The notes beneath the pieces were generated by a model. It searched no databases, was not told where the DNA came from, and saw only the letters and a program-made list of their open reading frames with translations. Below are positions 36,386-44,861 of a DNA stretch of 64,000 nucleotides, one piece after another. Location: NCBI RefSeq assembly GCF_000730425.1, contig NZ_CP008896.1, positions 4,774,001 to 4,838,000 of the forward strand, in the 5' to 3' direction. The stretch comes from Pseudomonas fluorescens (GTDB lineage Bacteria > Pseudomonadota > Gammaproteobacteria > Pseudomonadales > Pseudomonadaceae). The position numbers and the translations under genes were made by a program. Within the stretch, counting starts at the first letter, position 1. Each line of letters opens with the position of its first letter.

Positions 36386-36844
36386 CTAGAAAGAGCCCGC
36401 GAGGTTCAGGGTAGGCTCGTCTGAGTTGCTCGATGCACCCGAACCACCTCCTACCTGTGCATCGGTTCCAGTTGGCTCAATGTCAAGGTCAGCCGGTTCT
36501 GCCTCCACTGGAGCTGGCACGGTAGCTTTCGACTGTACGGTCGCACCAATCGAGCGGATTTGCTCCAGCAGGCTCATACCCTCATTCAGGGCCTGGACTT
36601 GCTGGGTGAGGCGCTTCATCAGCGCCTCCTCGATTTCTAAAGCGCTTCCTACCAAGATCAGCGGGCGGCACATGGCGGCCCGAAGCTGCACTTCGGGTTC
36701 CGATGCCTTTTCAGGAGTGGGGCCGAGGTCAGCGGTAATCATCACCTTCAACGTGTCGGCGGACGCGTTTTCGATGGCGACATTGACGCGGTGTTGAGTG
36801 CCCGCCAATGCAGCGGCCATAACGGATAAAAACGTGGATTGCAT
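36386..36844 (-). CDS. PRTRC system protein E
   Basis: The 152 residues start MQSTFLSVMAAALAGTQHRV and include LTQQVQALNEGMSLLEQIRS as a coiled-coil-like segment; the last 40 residues are acidic and low-complexity. The family is known only from PRTRC cassettes. It lies between ParB and protein C, spaced by 14 and 11 bp. Confidence 0.8.
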   Translation of the reverse strand: MQSTFLSVMAAALAGTQHRVNVAIENASADTLKVMITADLGPTPEKASEPEVQLRAAMCRPLILVGSALEIEEALMKRLTQQVQALNEGMSLLEQIRSIGATVQSKATVPAPVEAEPADLDIEPTGTDAQVGGGSGASSNSDEPTLNLAGSF

Positions 36845-36858
36845 GATGATGCTCCCTG

Positions 36859-38661
36859 TCAGGCTTGGGTCGATTCGGACTGCTGGGGAGCGGGTTTCTT
36901 CCCGCCCTGTACCGATAGTTCTAACGCAGGCGGCAAATAACCCAACCAGTTGAACTCTTTGAAGGCCAACACTGCGTCGATCAGAACGCTTGCCTTGCCG
37001 GTGGTCAGCCCCTCAAAAGCCTTTTCGCCCTTCACCTCGTTGTAGGCGGTGGCAAAGCCTGAGCGCTTGCAATCTTCGATGATGCCCGCCTTCACCTGAG
37101 CCTTGAGATAGGTCTCGTTCATGGCGAAACCTTTGGCCGGATCGACTTGGGCGTACTCCATGAACTTGAGCGACTGAGCACCCGAAACAGACTTCTCAAA
37201 TGCGTCTGCGTTATCTGTGCGGAATAGCGAGGCGGCAGCCATGCTTCCCATGAAAGTGAGGAGTTTCTCCTCTCCAAGTTGCGCAAGCCGAATCTCGGCA
37301 TCGGCGCGGGCCGTTGGCATCAGGGAGCTTGTGACGCCCATCGCCTTCTCCATCGGTGCGCGCACCTCACTCTTGAGGTCGCTGCGCATTTCGAAGTACA
37401 TGCTGACGATGGCAACTGCCAGCGCTAGCGAGCGATCATTGAGGACAGCTTGCTTGCTCATACGAGCGTAGAGGTCGAAGGCGACACGGCGTATTGACTT
37501 CTTCACCTGGGTGGGCTTAGCGCTTGCGGCTTTCGGCTTGGCCGGTGTTCCCCCGGCAGCGGTCCCGGCAGATGTGGATGGTGCTGTGTTCGATAAGGAG
37601 GCTAGTGCGGCTTTGTACACGGCGGTTTTCTCCTTGTGGCAAGGCTTGTTGAAGCACATGCCACCGATCACATCGCCTTCGCGCCCCCTCGACACCGTGA
37701 CCACTGCGCCGAAGCTTGCACAGGTAGCGCATGCCGCTGCCTGTTGTTCTCCTACACCATCATCACCCCGTGCTACGAGCTTGACGTATGAGTCCTTGGC
37801 GAGATTTAGCTCGCTGTGAACTACCGCGTGCTCCTCTTGCGCCTCAATCAACCGAACAGAAATTAGCTGCTCGGTCTTCCGGTTCCAGCAGACGGAGTTC
37901 TGGCAGCGAGACGCCCCAAGGCTTGCTTCGAACAAATCAGCATTCGCGCCCGAGTTGTGGATGCAACTCCGGCATTCCGTGGTATCAAAACGCGCAGTCG
38001 AAACATCCCGCGTCAGCTCTAACAGGCGTGCTCTGGTCTGCTCGACTGAATAGTTCTTCTCGATGATCTTCAACAGAATGCCCGCTTGATCGGAAGCGGG
38101 GAGACGGCATAGCAATTCGGCATGCCCAATCTTGATCTGCTCCTCCAGCAAGGCATCGGCAACTTCATCACAGGCATGGGCCAGCAGCAGACGGCTGTCG
38201 AGCTTGGTTCTAGACCAATCCAGCGCCTTCATCACCGCCAAGTGGTCGTTGGCCATGTCCTCCAGCAAGATTACGGCATGCTGGGCTTCTTCTATTGGTG
38301 TCAGGTCCGCCCGCACCTGGTTCTCCAGTGCGGCGATCAACCGCGCTTCCTGATCGCTCATAGCACGGATCAGGGCGGGAACCTCGATCAAGCCCGCATC
38401 GTGGGCCGCCGTCCAGCGCCGGTTGCCTGCGACCACCTCATGGTCGAAGTTCGGGTCATCGCTTACTGGCCTCACCAGAATCGGCTGGATAATGCCCTTG
38501 GCACTGATAGAACGCACCAGTTGCTCATAAGCGGACTTCTTCCGGCCTTTGCGCGGGTCAATTTGCGGGTTCCTGCGGATGCGGCCGAGGGGGAGGATTT
38601 GGGCTAGTTGCTGATTCACTTGGCTAAACTCCGTGTTTGCAATGAGTTCAGCTTCCCTCAT
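36859..38661 (-). CDS. PRTRC system ParB-family protein
   Basis: A 600-residue protein. Its N-terminal ParB domain (about 20-120) includes ISAKGIIQPILVRPV and the EVVAGNRRWTAAHDAGL arginine motif, followed by a helix-turn-helix region. A middle part has CRSCIHNSG and CATCASFG/CHKEK cysteine groups that may bind zinc. The length is double a standard ParB. It is the first gene of the PRTRC operon (start at 38661) and may bind DNA for partition or as the platform of the cassette. Confidence 0.9.
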   Translation of the reverse strand: MREAELIANTEFSQVNQQLAQILPLGRIRRNPQIDPRKGRKKSAYEQLVRSISAKGIIQPILVRPVSDDPNFDHEVVAGNRRWTAAHDAGLIEVPALIRAMSDQEARLIAALENQVRADLTPIEEAQHAVILLEDMANDHLAVMKALDWSRTKLDSRLLLAHACDEVADALLEEQIKIGHAELLCRLPASDQAGILLKIIEKNYSVEQTRARLLELTRDVSTARFDTTECRSCIHNSGANADLFEASLGASRCQNSVCWNRKTEQLISVRLIEAQEEHAVVHSELNLAKDSYVKLVARGDDGVGEQQAAACATCASFGAVVTVSRGREGDVIGGMCFNKPCHKEKTAVYKAALASLSNTAPSTSAGTAAGGTPAKPKAASAKPTQVKKSIRRVAFDLYARMSKQAVLNDRSLALAVAIVSMYFEMRSDLKSEVRAPMEKAMGVTSSLMPTARADAEIRLAQLGEEKLLTFMGSMAAASLFRTDNADAFEKSVSGAQSLKFMEYAQVDPAKGFAMNETYLKAQVKAGIIEDCKRSGFATAYNEVKGEKAFEGLTTGKASVLIDAVLAFKEFNWLGYLPPALELSVQGGKKPAPQQSESTQA

Positions 38662-38797
38662 TCACGGAAAATCCCAAGCGCTAAGGGTGTCGTTAAATTC
38701 GGGCGCAAATAGTGGCTGAAAGCAGGAACCAACTTCGGGGGGAGTAGATATATTTCTTGCTTCACAAGTAGGGGGAGCAGACGTCTGCTCAAATTGA

Positions 38798-39076
38798 ATG
38801 AAAAAATCCGCTCTCGTTCTGGCACTCATCGCTATGCCAGTTTCATATGCACTCGCTGATTCCTCGGAATCATATGCAGTCATTGCAATGTCCGACCTCA
38901 AGATAAAAGTGGCTATTTTTCTCGGCTGGCTGCTGGTCGGTGCATGTTGTGGAGCGGTGCTGACGCGACGGATGAGCAAGAAACATCGAATGCTCCGCGA
39001 CCTCACCTTCTCGTTTTCAGTTCTGACTGGCTCCTTGGTTGGGATGCTCTTTTCCCTTGGGATAATGCCGATCTGA
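38798..39076 (+). CDS. Small membrane protein with signal peptide
   Basis: The 92 residues start MKKSALVLALIAMPVSYALA, a clear signal peptide, followed by two hydrophobic stretches (VAIFLGWLLVGACCGAVLT; FSVLTGSLVGMLFSLGIM). Divergent from the ParB gene. No family was recognised. Confidence 0.6.
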   Translation: MKKSALVLALIAMPVSYALADSSESYAVIAMSDLKIKVAIFLGWLLVGACCGAVLTRRMSKKHRMLRDLTFSFSVLTGSLVGMLFSLGIMPI

Positions 39077-39205
39077 TGAGGAGTTTGTTGTGGGTGGATC
39101 GGGACGACGCAAGTAAATCTGTCGCTCCAGCGTCCTGAAAACGAATCTTTTGGTCCCTCCCTGGCGATAGCCTCCTGTGTGAATGAATTAGGAGGCTTCG
39201 ACTTA

Positions 39206-39976
39206 ATGAAAATCCGTAGTCTCTGCGCCCTCGGTAAAATGAGGCCGTACTTTATTGACCGGCACATGGTCACCCTCTCGCACCAGACACTTAGTGGCCC
39301 TGTCGGTAGTGACCCGCTCCTGCACAATGCTGAAGCAATCTACGACTTCATTCAGCGAAATATTTGGCTCCACCAAAACTGCCTAGTTGGCCTGTACAAC
39401 AGCGACAACCAATTGGTGCAGCCAGGCGAAGTCTTCATGAATGGCAGTCGCTCATCACTTATGCGCTGTTTACTGCGTTGGGAGGCGCTACGCATTGTCC
39501 CGATTTGGATCGATGGCTTTGACAACCTTCCTGAATACGAGCGCTCTATTCGCGCCGTACAGCTTGATCGTCTGGATCAGGCACGGCAAAAGCTCCATTC
39601 GGTTGGGGGCTGGTATCAGAGTGACCAGAAGCACTACGAGCTCGCACGAGCCGTCAAACGCACCGGCTACTGGGCACTGGAGAACCTTCCCCCACTTGGG
39701 GACCTGGAGTGGCCAACGGGCAAAGTTTTCGGACTCACAAATCCGAATTTATCTGCTGACGCGGTTGAGACAGGTTATCTCGAGGGGATATTTTCCATGA
39801 TAGAGGGAAAAGAAAGCTTTCACGGGACCGGCGGAAGCATTGCAGCAAACGAACTGTTTGGAGTTGCACTCATGACTCCAGATCGTGGACACGAATTTCT
39901 TGTGGACCTCCATATTCAGATTCTAGCGAATCGTGCTGACGCGACTTACGCTAGCCGGCCGCGCGCTATAGCCTGA
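39206..39976 (+). CDS. Hypothetical protein
   Basis: The 256 residues start MKIRSLCALGKMRPYFIDRH after AGGAGG at a good distance; a GTG nine codons upstream is less likely. It reads as a soluble, mixed alpha/beta protein without known motifs. It lies 22 bp before the DUF1173 gene and is probably its operon partner on the plasmid or integrative-element backbone. Confidence 0.6.
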   Translation: MKIRSLCALGKMRPYFIDRHMVTLSHQTLSGPVGSDPLLHNAEAIYDFIQRNIWLHQNCLVGLYNSDNQLVQPGEVFMNGSRSSLMRCLLRWEALRIVPIWIDGFDNLPEYERSIRAVQLDRLDQARQKLHSVGGWYQSDQKHYELARAVKRTGYWALENLPPLGDLEWPTGKVFGLTNPNLSADAVETGYLEGIFSMIEGKESFHGTGGSIAANELFGVALMTPDRGHEFLVDLHIQILANRADATYASRPRAIA

Positions 39977-39998
39977 CCCTTATCAGGAGAAAAAAATC

Positions 39999-41189
39999 AT
40001 GCTCAACCGTCGATATCCGATTCTCATCTCTGGGACACGTTATTCACCGGAATTCCAAACAGAACTGCAGTACGCAGTACCCTGGAAATCCGTCCTGGAG
40101 AAGGCCTACGGCAACCATGCAACTTGCCAGTGCCCAAGCAGCGGTGCCCGAAAACTCTCGATCAAGCGACGTGAGGGGAGCGACGGTTTTCATCTGGCGC
40201 GTTTCGGCGGAACAGGTCACGAACACTCGAACGATTGTCGCTTCTATGCGCCAGCACCGGAGCGCTCCGGTATGCAAGGGTATGCGGCTGGCGTGGTGGA
40301 GGAGGGTGACGATGGCAGTATTCGGGTACGCCTGGCCCGGGGCATACGTGTTCAGGATCCTAAATCCGAGGAAAGAGAAAGCACGACGCTGAATAGAGCA
40401 CCAGGGAAGAGCAAACCAGCCATGACATTGCTCGGACTTCTTCATCTGCTTTGGTCCGAGTCACGACTATCTACTTGGTATCCAGCAATGGAGGGCAAAC
40501 GCAACAGTGGCATTGTGAACTACGCGCTTCTTCAGGCTGCAGAACGTGTAGCAGCAAGCCGTATGAAGTTGAGTGGAGTGCTTTTGTTGGGTGCGCAAAA
40601 GGACAGTAAGGGGGCAGCTCGCAACCTGGCGGTCGCCAATTCGGCGATGACCCGGGATCTCCGGCTCCTCGCAATATCGCCGCTGGCTCGATATAACACT
40701 GAACGCCATTCTGGAGACATCAGCAGATTACCGCTGGCCGGGCCGTTCGGCATGCCCATGCTGAATTTGCCGCCGGCAGTCTGGGCAACTGCCGCCCGCC
40801 GATTCGAGAGAGAGCTTTCCGCATGGAAACGTGGAAGTCGCGTTATCGCTGTGGCTCAAGTCACGCCGCCTAAAGGAGAGTCATTTTCGCGAGTTGATGT
40901 CGTTGAGGTGGCGCTGATGCAGGTAACTGAACGCTGGATTCCCGTCGATTCAGATTACGAAGCCGTGATAGAGAGCAAACTCCACGCATCCGGCCGCAGC
41001 TTTGATAAACCATTGCGTTATGACGCTGATGAAAGTGAGGTTTTTCCTGACTTCTGGCTTTTGGATACGGGCAAAGATCTTCCCCTGGAAGTGTTCGGCA
41101 TGAGCACTCCTGTCTACCTAGAACGGAAGGCCATTAAAACAGCTTGGTACAAGGGGTTTGGGGAGCAATGGAACCAAAAACCAACGTAA
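39999..41189 (+). CDS. DUF1173-family protein
   Basis: A 396-residue protein with the cysteine pair ATCQCPSSGARKLSIKRREG near residue 40 and the histidine/cysteine segment HEHSNDCRFYAP near residue 75, which together look like a metal-binding site. This pattern and length fit DUF1173, a family of conjugative plasmids and integrative elements with unknown role. AGGAG precedes the ATG. Confidence 0.78.
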   Translation: MLNRRYPILISGTRYSPEFQTELQYAVPWKSVLEKAYGNHATCQCPSSGARKLSIKRREGSDGFHLARFGGTGHEHSNDCRFYAPAPERSGMQGYAAGVVEEGDDGSIRVRLARGIRVQDPKSEERESTTLNRAPGKSKPAMTLLGLLHLLWSESRLSTWYPAMEGKRNSGIVNYALLQAAERVAASRMKLSGVLLLGAQKDSKGAARNLAVANSAMTRDLRLLAISPLARYNTERHSGDISRLPLAGPFGMPMLNLPPAVWATAARRFERELSAWKRGSRVIAVAQVTPPKGESFSRVDVVEVALMQVTERWIPVDSDYEAVIESKLHASGRSFDKPLRYDADESEVFPDFWLLDTGKDLPLEVFGMSTPVYLERKAIKTAWYKGFGEQWNQKPT

Positions 41190-41229
41190 GCCCGACTAGC
41201 TCCGTTCAGAGCCCTCTTCCCAGGCATCC

Positions 41230-41330
41230 GACTCGATAAAACCATTGCGCAACTTGACCACCCATTGGCGCCGTTATTGACCAGCCGGCTGCATTCTTGA
41301 CCAGTTATTTGCATTCGGAGTGACCAGGAG
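41230..41330 (+). repeat. Direct TTGACCA repeats (possible IS21-like end remnant)
   Basis: TTGACCA or TGACCA occurs four times in about 75 bp, with GCATTC between copies. Regular motif arrays of this kind mark the ends of IS21-type elements. The chromate transposon has inserted directly after the last copy. Confidence 0.4.
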
Positions 41331-41368
41331 GGGGGCAATAGAGAAAACGGAAAAAATCGTACGCTAAG
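41331..41368 (+). repeat. Left 38-bp inverted repeat of the chromate transposon
   Basis: It starts GGGGGCAATAGAG and ends CGTACGCTAAG. It shares the last 21 bases with all three other copies of this repeat in the window. Confidence 0.85.
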
Positions 41369-41387
41369 GCCAAGCGTGTTTTGCTAA

Positions 41388-42579
41388 GGAAGGTCTGAAG
41401 TAAGCAGCCGTTTTTAACGGCCTCGCTGTCTGAGGTTCAAAAAACACCGACTTAATCGAAAATCAGACCTTTCCTCCTGTCAGTTCACTGTTTTTTGCGG
41501 AATAGCACCTTTTCAGGGCTCATTGTCCACATCACAGGCGCACCTCGCCTGCATTCAACAGTCGTTTTCGCATCATCCACAGGTTCGATAAGGCAAACAG
41601 TGTGGTCTGCTGCGCGGTGTTTTTCACCAAGCCTCGGAAGCGGACTTTCGTATAACCAAACTGGCGCTTGATCACCCTGAATGGATGCTCAACCTTGGCC
41701 CGGACTTGAGCTTTCGCGTATTCGATTTTGCGGCGCATGCGACCGATCAGGCTCTTTTTTGCATGCTTCTTATAGCTGCTGGGGCGCGCTGCGATCGACC
41801 AGATCATCTGGCGATGTTGATGCTCCGCACGCTTCTCCACGCCGGTGTAACCGGCATCGCCAGAGACGTAAGTTTCCTCGCCATGCAGCAACTGATCGAC
41901 CTGAGTCACGTCCGCCACATTCGCCGCCGTGCCCACCACGCTATGTACCAGACCGGATTCAACATCGACACCGATGTGCGATTTCATCCCGAAATAGTAC
42001 TGATTTCCTTTCTTTGTCTGGTGCATTTCGGGGTCGCGTTTACCGTCCTTGTTCTTGGTCGAACTGGGCGCATGAATGATCGTCGCATCGACCACAGTTC
42101 CCTGACGCAGCAGCAAACCTCGGTCGCCCAAATAGCCGTTGATGACCTGCAAAATCCCACCGGCCAGCTCATGTTTTTCCAACAGCCGGCGGAAGTTGAG
42201 GATCGTGGTTTCATCCGGAATCCGATCCAAATGCAGCCCGGCAAACTGGCGCAGAATCGTGGTTTCGTAGAGGGACTCTTCCATCGCCGGATCGCTGTAG
42301 CCGAACCAGTTTTGCATCAGATGAACCCGCAGCATGGCCATCAACGGATACGCCGGACGACCGCCTTCACCCTTCGGATAATGCGGCTCGATCAACGCAA
42401 TCAGGCCTTTCCAGGGCACGACCTGATCCATCTCAATCAGGAAACGCTCACGGCGGGTCTGCTTACGTTTGCCTGCGTACTCGGCATCAGCGAAAGACAT
42501 TTGCTTCATCGGGGCTCAACCGTTCAGTTCGTGGGACAGCCGTATCTCACCAGATTTGGAAGTCTTTTTCAGAGTTTCC
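41388..42579 (-). mobile_element. IS5-family insertion sequence, copy 2
   Basis: A 1192-bp element, the same length as copy 1 and inverted relative to it, flanked by CTAA at 41384-41387 and 42580-42583. The YTAR-type 4-bp duplication is that of the IS5 group. It inserted between the left repeat of the chromate transposon and the chrA promoter. Confidence 0.92.
41532..42509 (-). CDS. IS5-family transposase (copy 2)
   Basis: A 325-residue DDE transposase identical in protein sequence to that of copy 1. Catalytic segments DATIIHAPSSTK, DAGYTGVEK and VEHPFRVIKRQFG are intact. Confidence 0.93.
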   Translation of the reverse strand: MKQMSFADAEYAGKRKQTRRERFLIEMDQVVPWKGLIALIEPHYPKGEGGRPAYPLMAMLRVHLMQNWFGYSDPAMEESLYETTILRQFAGLHLDRIPDETTILNFRRLLEKHELAGGILQVINGYLGDRGLLLRQGTVVDATIIHAPSSTKNKDGKRDPEMHQTKKGNQYYFGMKSHIGVDVESGLVHSVVGTAANVADVTQVDQLLHGEETYVSGDAGYTGVEKRAEHQHRQMIWSIAARPSSYKKHAKKSLIGRMRRKIEYAKAQVRAKVEHPFRVIKRQFGYTKVRFRGLVKNTAQQTTLFALSNLWMMRKRLLNAGEVRL

Positions 42580-42690
42580 CTAATGAACTGTGCTAGCAGA
42601 CAAAACCAGCGGCTAGCACAACATCGATTACTTGCATTGCGACACCCAGTACGAATTGCACGGTACTCCAGTCGTTTTGGGCAGCTATAA

Positions 42691-42718
42691 AATCGAATTT
42701 CGTTATCGAAGTTCGATT
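42691..42718. promoter_or_regulatory. Palindromic operator upstream of chrA
   Basis: A 28-bp near-perfect palindrome has outer arms AATCGAA / TTCGATT and inner arms TTCG / CGAA. It lies 40 bp before the chrA start. The linked PadR protein, which usually represses its own operon, is the probable ligand. Confidence 0.65.
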
Positions 42719-42757
42719 ATTATGGATTAATCTGTGGAAAATCAGGTAGGCCAACGC

Positions 42758-43963
42758 ATGACTAATACCTCCACCGATGACCGCAGCCCATGGTCGGTTT
42801 TTCTTATTTTTCTACGACTTGGATTGACCTCCTTCGGCGGCCCCATCGTGCACTTAGGCTATTTCCGTGACGAGTTCGTCACACGACGGCGCTGGTTGTC
42901 TGAACGCAGCTATGCTGATTTAGTGGCGCTGTGCCAATTTCTTCCAGGCCCAGCAAGCAGCCAGGTCGGCATAGCGTTGGGGCTATCACGGGCTGGATAT
43001 AGCGGGGCGCTGGCTGCTTGGACAGGCTTTACGCTGCCTTCGGCCGTAGCTTTAATCCTGTTCGCGCTGGGCATTTCCAACTATGGGGATTCCGTTTCGC
43101 CGGGCGCGTTGCATGGCCTAAAAGTGGTGGCCGTTGCCGTAGTCGCCCAAGCGGTATGGGGCATGGCGCGCAACCTGTGTACGGATGGGCTGAGAGTCAC
43201 AATAATGGCGATTGCCGCCTGTGCTGTCCTGCTCGTACCGTCCGCGTGGGGGCAGGTTGGTGTGATTGCTGCCGCAGGCATCATAGGCCGACTATTGTTC
43301 AAGCCAGCACATACTGTTGAGCACGACCCACTACCTATCACGGTCAGTCACCGGGCCGGCGCACTTTGGCTATCGTTATTTTTTGCCCTGCTGATTGGCC
43401 TACCGATCTTGGCAAAATTGCTGCCAAGTCCAACGATGGTGGTAGTGGACGCCTTCTATCGTGTGGGGTCACTAGTGTTCGGTGGTGGCCACGTTGTGTT
43501 GCCGCTGCTGCAAGCCGAAGTGGTGTCCTCCGGCTGGGTCAGTAATGAATCCTTCCTCGCGGGGTACGGGGCGGCTCAAGCGGTGCCCGGCCCATTGTTC
43601 ACATTCGCCGCGTTCCTTGGTGCTTCGATGAGCACCGCTCCCTCTGGCTGGGTCGGCGGTATTGTGTGCCTACTGGCTATCTTCGCACCCTCTTTTCTGC
43701 TGGTTGTGGGAGCCATGCCATTTTGGGAGCGCCTGCGTCGCAATACAGGCATGCAAGCCGCGCTGGCTGGGGTCAATGCGGCGGTGGTTGGCCTGCTGCT
43801 GGCCGCGTTCTATCACCCTGTATGGACTAGCGCCATATTTCAGCCGCAAGACTTTGTCTTGGCCCTGGTCGCCCTTGTCGCACTGATGTTCTGGAAGCTC
43901 CCGCCGTGGCTAGTTGTCGTCGGCAGCGGTGCAGCGGGTTGGCTGTTGAGTATCGCGCTGTGA
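42758..43963 (+). CDS. chrA: Chromate efflux transporter, two-domain CHR family
   Basis: A 401-residue membrane protein made of two CHR domains. The first has FLRLGLTSFGGPIVHLGYF and CQFLPGPASSQVGIALG, the second VGSLVFGGGHVVLPLLQ and GYGAAQAVPGPLFTFAAFLG; the FGG/GGGHV and PGP motifs are typical of ChrA. It exports chromate from the cytoplasm using the proton gradient. I use the ATG at 42758 with AGGTAGG before it; GTG at 42734 would add 8 residues. A PadR gene follows at 10 bp. Confidence 0.93.
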   Translation: MTNTSTDDRSPWSVFLIFLRLGLTSFGGPIVHLGYFRDEFVTRRRWLSERSYADLVALCQFLPGPASSQVGIALGLSRAGYSGALAAWTGFTLPSAVALILFALGISNYGDSVSPGALHGLKVVAVAVVAQAVWGMARNLCTDGLRVTIMAIAACAVLLVPSAWGQVGVIAAAGIIGRLLFKPAHTVEHDPLPITVSHRAGALWLSLFFALLIGLPILAKLLPSPTMVVVDAFYRVGSLVFGGGHVVLPLLQAEVVSSGWVSNESFLAGYGAAQAVPGPLFTFAAFLGASMSTAPSGWVGGIVCLLAIFAPSFLLVVGAMPFWERLRRNTGMQAALAGVNAAVVGLLLAAFYHPVWTSAIFQPQDFVLALVALVALMFWKLPPWLVVVGSGAAGWLLSIAL

Positions 43964-43973
43964 GGCACGAAAA

Positions 43974-44279
43974 ATGACAGATAAAGACCTGTACGGCGGG
44001 TTGATCCGCCTGCACATACTTCACCATGCAGCCGAGAAGCCCGTCTTCGGACTGGGAATCATCGAAGAACTGCAACGACACGGCTACGAGCTGAGCGCCG
44101 GGACGGTATACCCAATGCTGCACGGGCTGGAAAAGAAGGGCTATTTGACCTCACGCCACGAACGCACCGGGCGACGTGAACGGCGTGTCTATGAGATCAC
44201 TGAGCAAGGCCAAGTTGCGCTGGTCGAGGCACGTGCAAAGGTTAAGGAACTGTTCGGCGAGTTGATCGAAGGTTGCTGA
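43974..44279 (+). CDS. PadR-family transcriptional regulator
   Basis: A 101-residue winged-helix protein: LHILHHAAEKPVFGLGIIEE, LSAGTVYPMLHGLEKKGYLT (recognition helix) and RRVYEITEQGQVAL (wing). It lies 10 bp after chrA. ChrB is the usual chromate regulator, so a PadR protein in that place suggests another control of chrA, probably through the palindrome at 42691-42718. Confidence 0.85.
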   Translation: MTDKDLYGGLIRLHILHHAAEKPVFGLGIIEELQRHGYELSAGTVYPMLHGLEKKGYLTSRHERTGRRERRVYEITEQGQVALVEARAKVKELFGELIEGC

Positions 44280-44280
44280 G

Positions 44281-44399
44281 TTTACGGCTTCAACTCGGCG
44301 TCAGGCGGTTCACTGGCACCGCGTCAGACTAGGGCCGCTTTCTGCATTTTCTGACGCCAAGGCGTCAATCTCTATGGCCTCAACCTGACAGGCCGAATG
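44281..44399 (-). repeat. Subterminal dyad region inside the right end of the chromate transposon
   Basis: Between the PadR stop and the right terminal repeat are GGCGTCA/TGACGCC dyads that resemble a resolution site. About 105 bp align in inverse orientation with 21140-21260. No resolvase gene is present in the transposon. Confidence 0.5.
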
Positions 44400-44437
44400 C
44401 TTAGCGTACGATTTTTTCCGATTTCTCTATCGACCCC
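44400..44437 (-). repeat. Right 38-bp inverted repeat of the chromate transposon
   Basis: Minus-strand reading starts GGGGTCGATAGAG and ends CGTACGCTAAG. It is followed by the AGGAG duplication. Confidence 0.85.
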
Positions 44438-44640
44438 AGGAGGATCTGAATTGATCTCTCCACCATGTGTACACTGCCTGACAGCGGAGTTCGTCGCGGT
44501 TTAATCTAGAAAGACTTGCCCTAGGGAGATCAGCACGGCTGGAAGAACTGACCCAAACGAGGCAGCAGGTCGCATTTGACGATATCTTCACTGTATACTT
44601 TATCGCTCAGCCATACCTCTTGAGCTACAGGAACACCAGC

Positions 44641-44685
44641 ATGACTGTACTCCAAACGATCTACTGGCAGCCTACGCCGCCTTAG
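44641..44685 (+). other. Possible leader peptide upstream of the SulP gene
   Basis: A 14-codon frame, MTVLQTIYWQPTPP, with CAGGA nine bases before its ATG, lies 176 bp upstream of the SulP gene. The ending Pro-Thr-Pro-Pro-stop would slow ribosomes, so a translation-coupled control of the downstream gene is conceivable. The long 44438-44861 leader contains no other gene; a GC-rich stretch at 44690-44740 could form alternative hairpins. Confidence 0.4.
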
Positions 44686-44861
44686 CGCTACGCCCCCTCG
44701 CAACATCTCGCTTCCGCTAGTTTCGCTCGCGGTCGCGTACTGCTGTATGCCCGGTTTTTACACCCAAGGCACACAGCCAAATAATCCTCACAACTTGAAT
44801 TCGTATCGACGCGCTCGCCATCTGCCTGGTGTGCGTGTGGTGCATTGCCTTGGATATTCTG

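Larger units (their letters stand above)
41331..44437. mobile_element. Transposase-less Tn3-type chromate-resistance transposon
   Basis: A 3107-bp unit bounded by 38-bp inverted repeats at 41331-41368 and 44400-44437, with the GGGG edges outward. The five bases AGGAG occur on both outer sides (41326-41330 and 44438-44442), a perfect 5-bp target duplication as made by Tn3-family transposition. The cargo is chrA and a PadR gene; IS copy 2 sits inside. No tnpA or tnpR is present, so it must have moved with a transposase in trans, or lost its own through a later event. Confidence 0.85.

Noticed and set aside
41230..41330. TTGACCA repeats considered as iterons of a replication origin
   Set aside because: Only four copies with uneven spacing and no replication initiator gene beside them; a decayed IS end is simpler.
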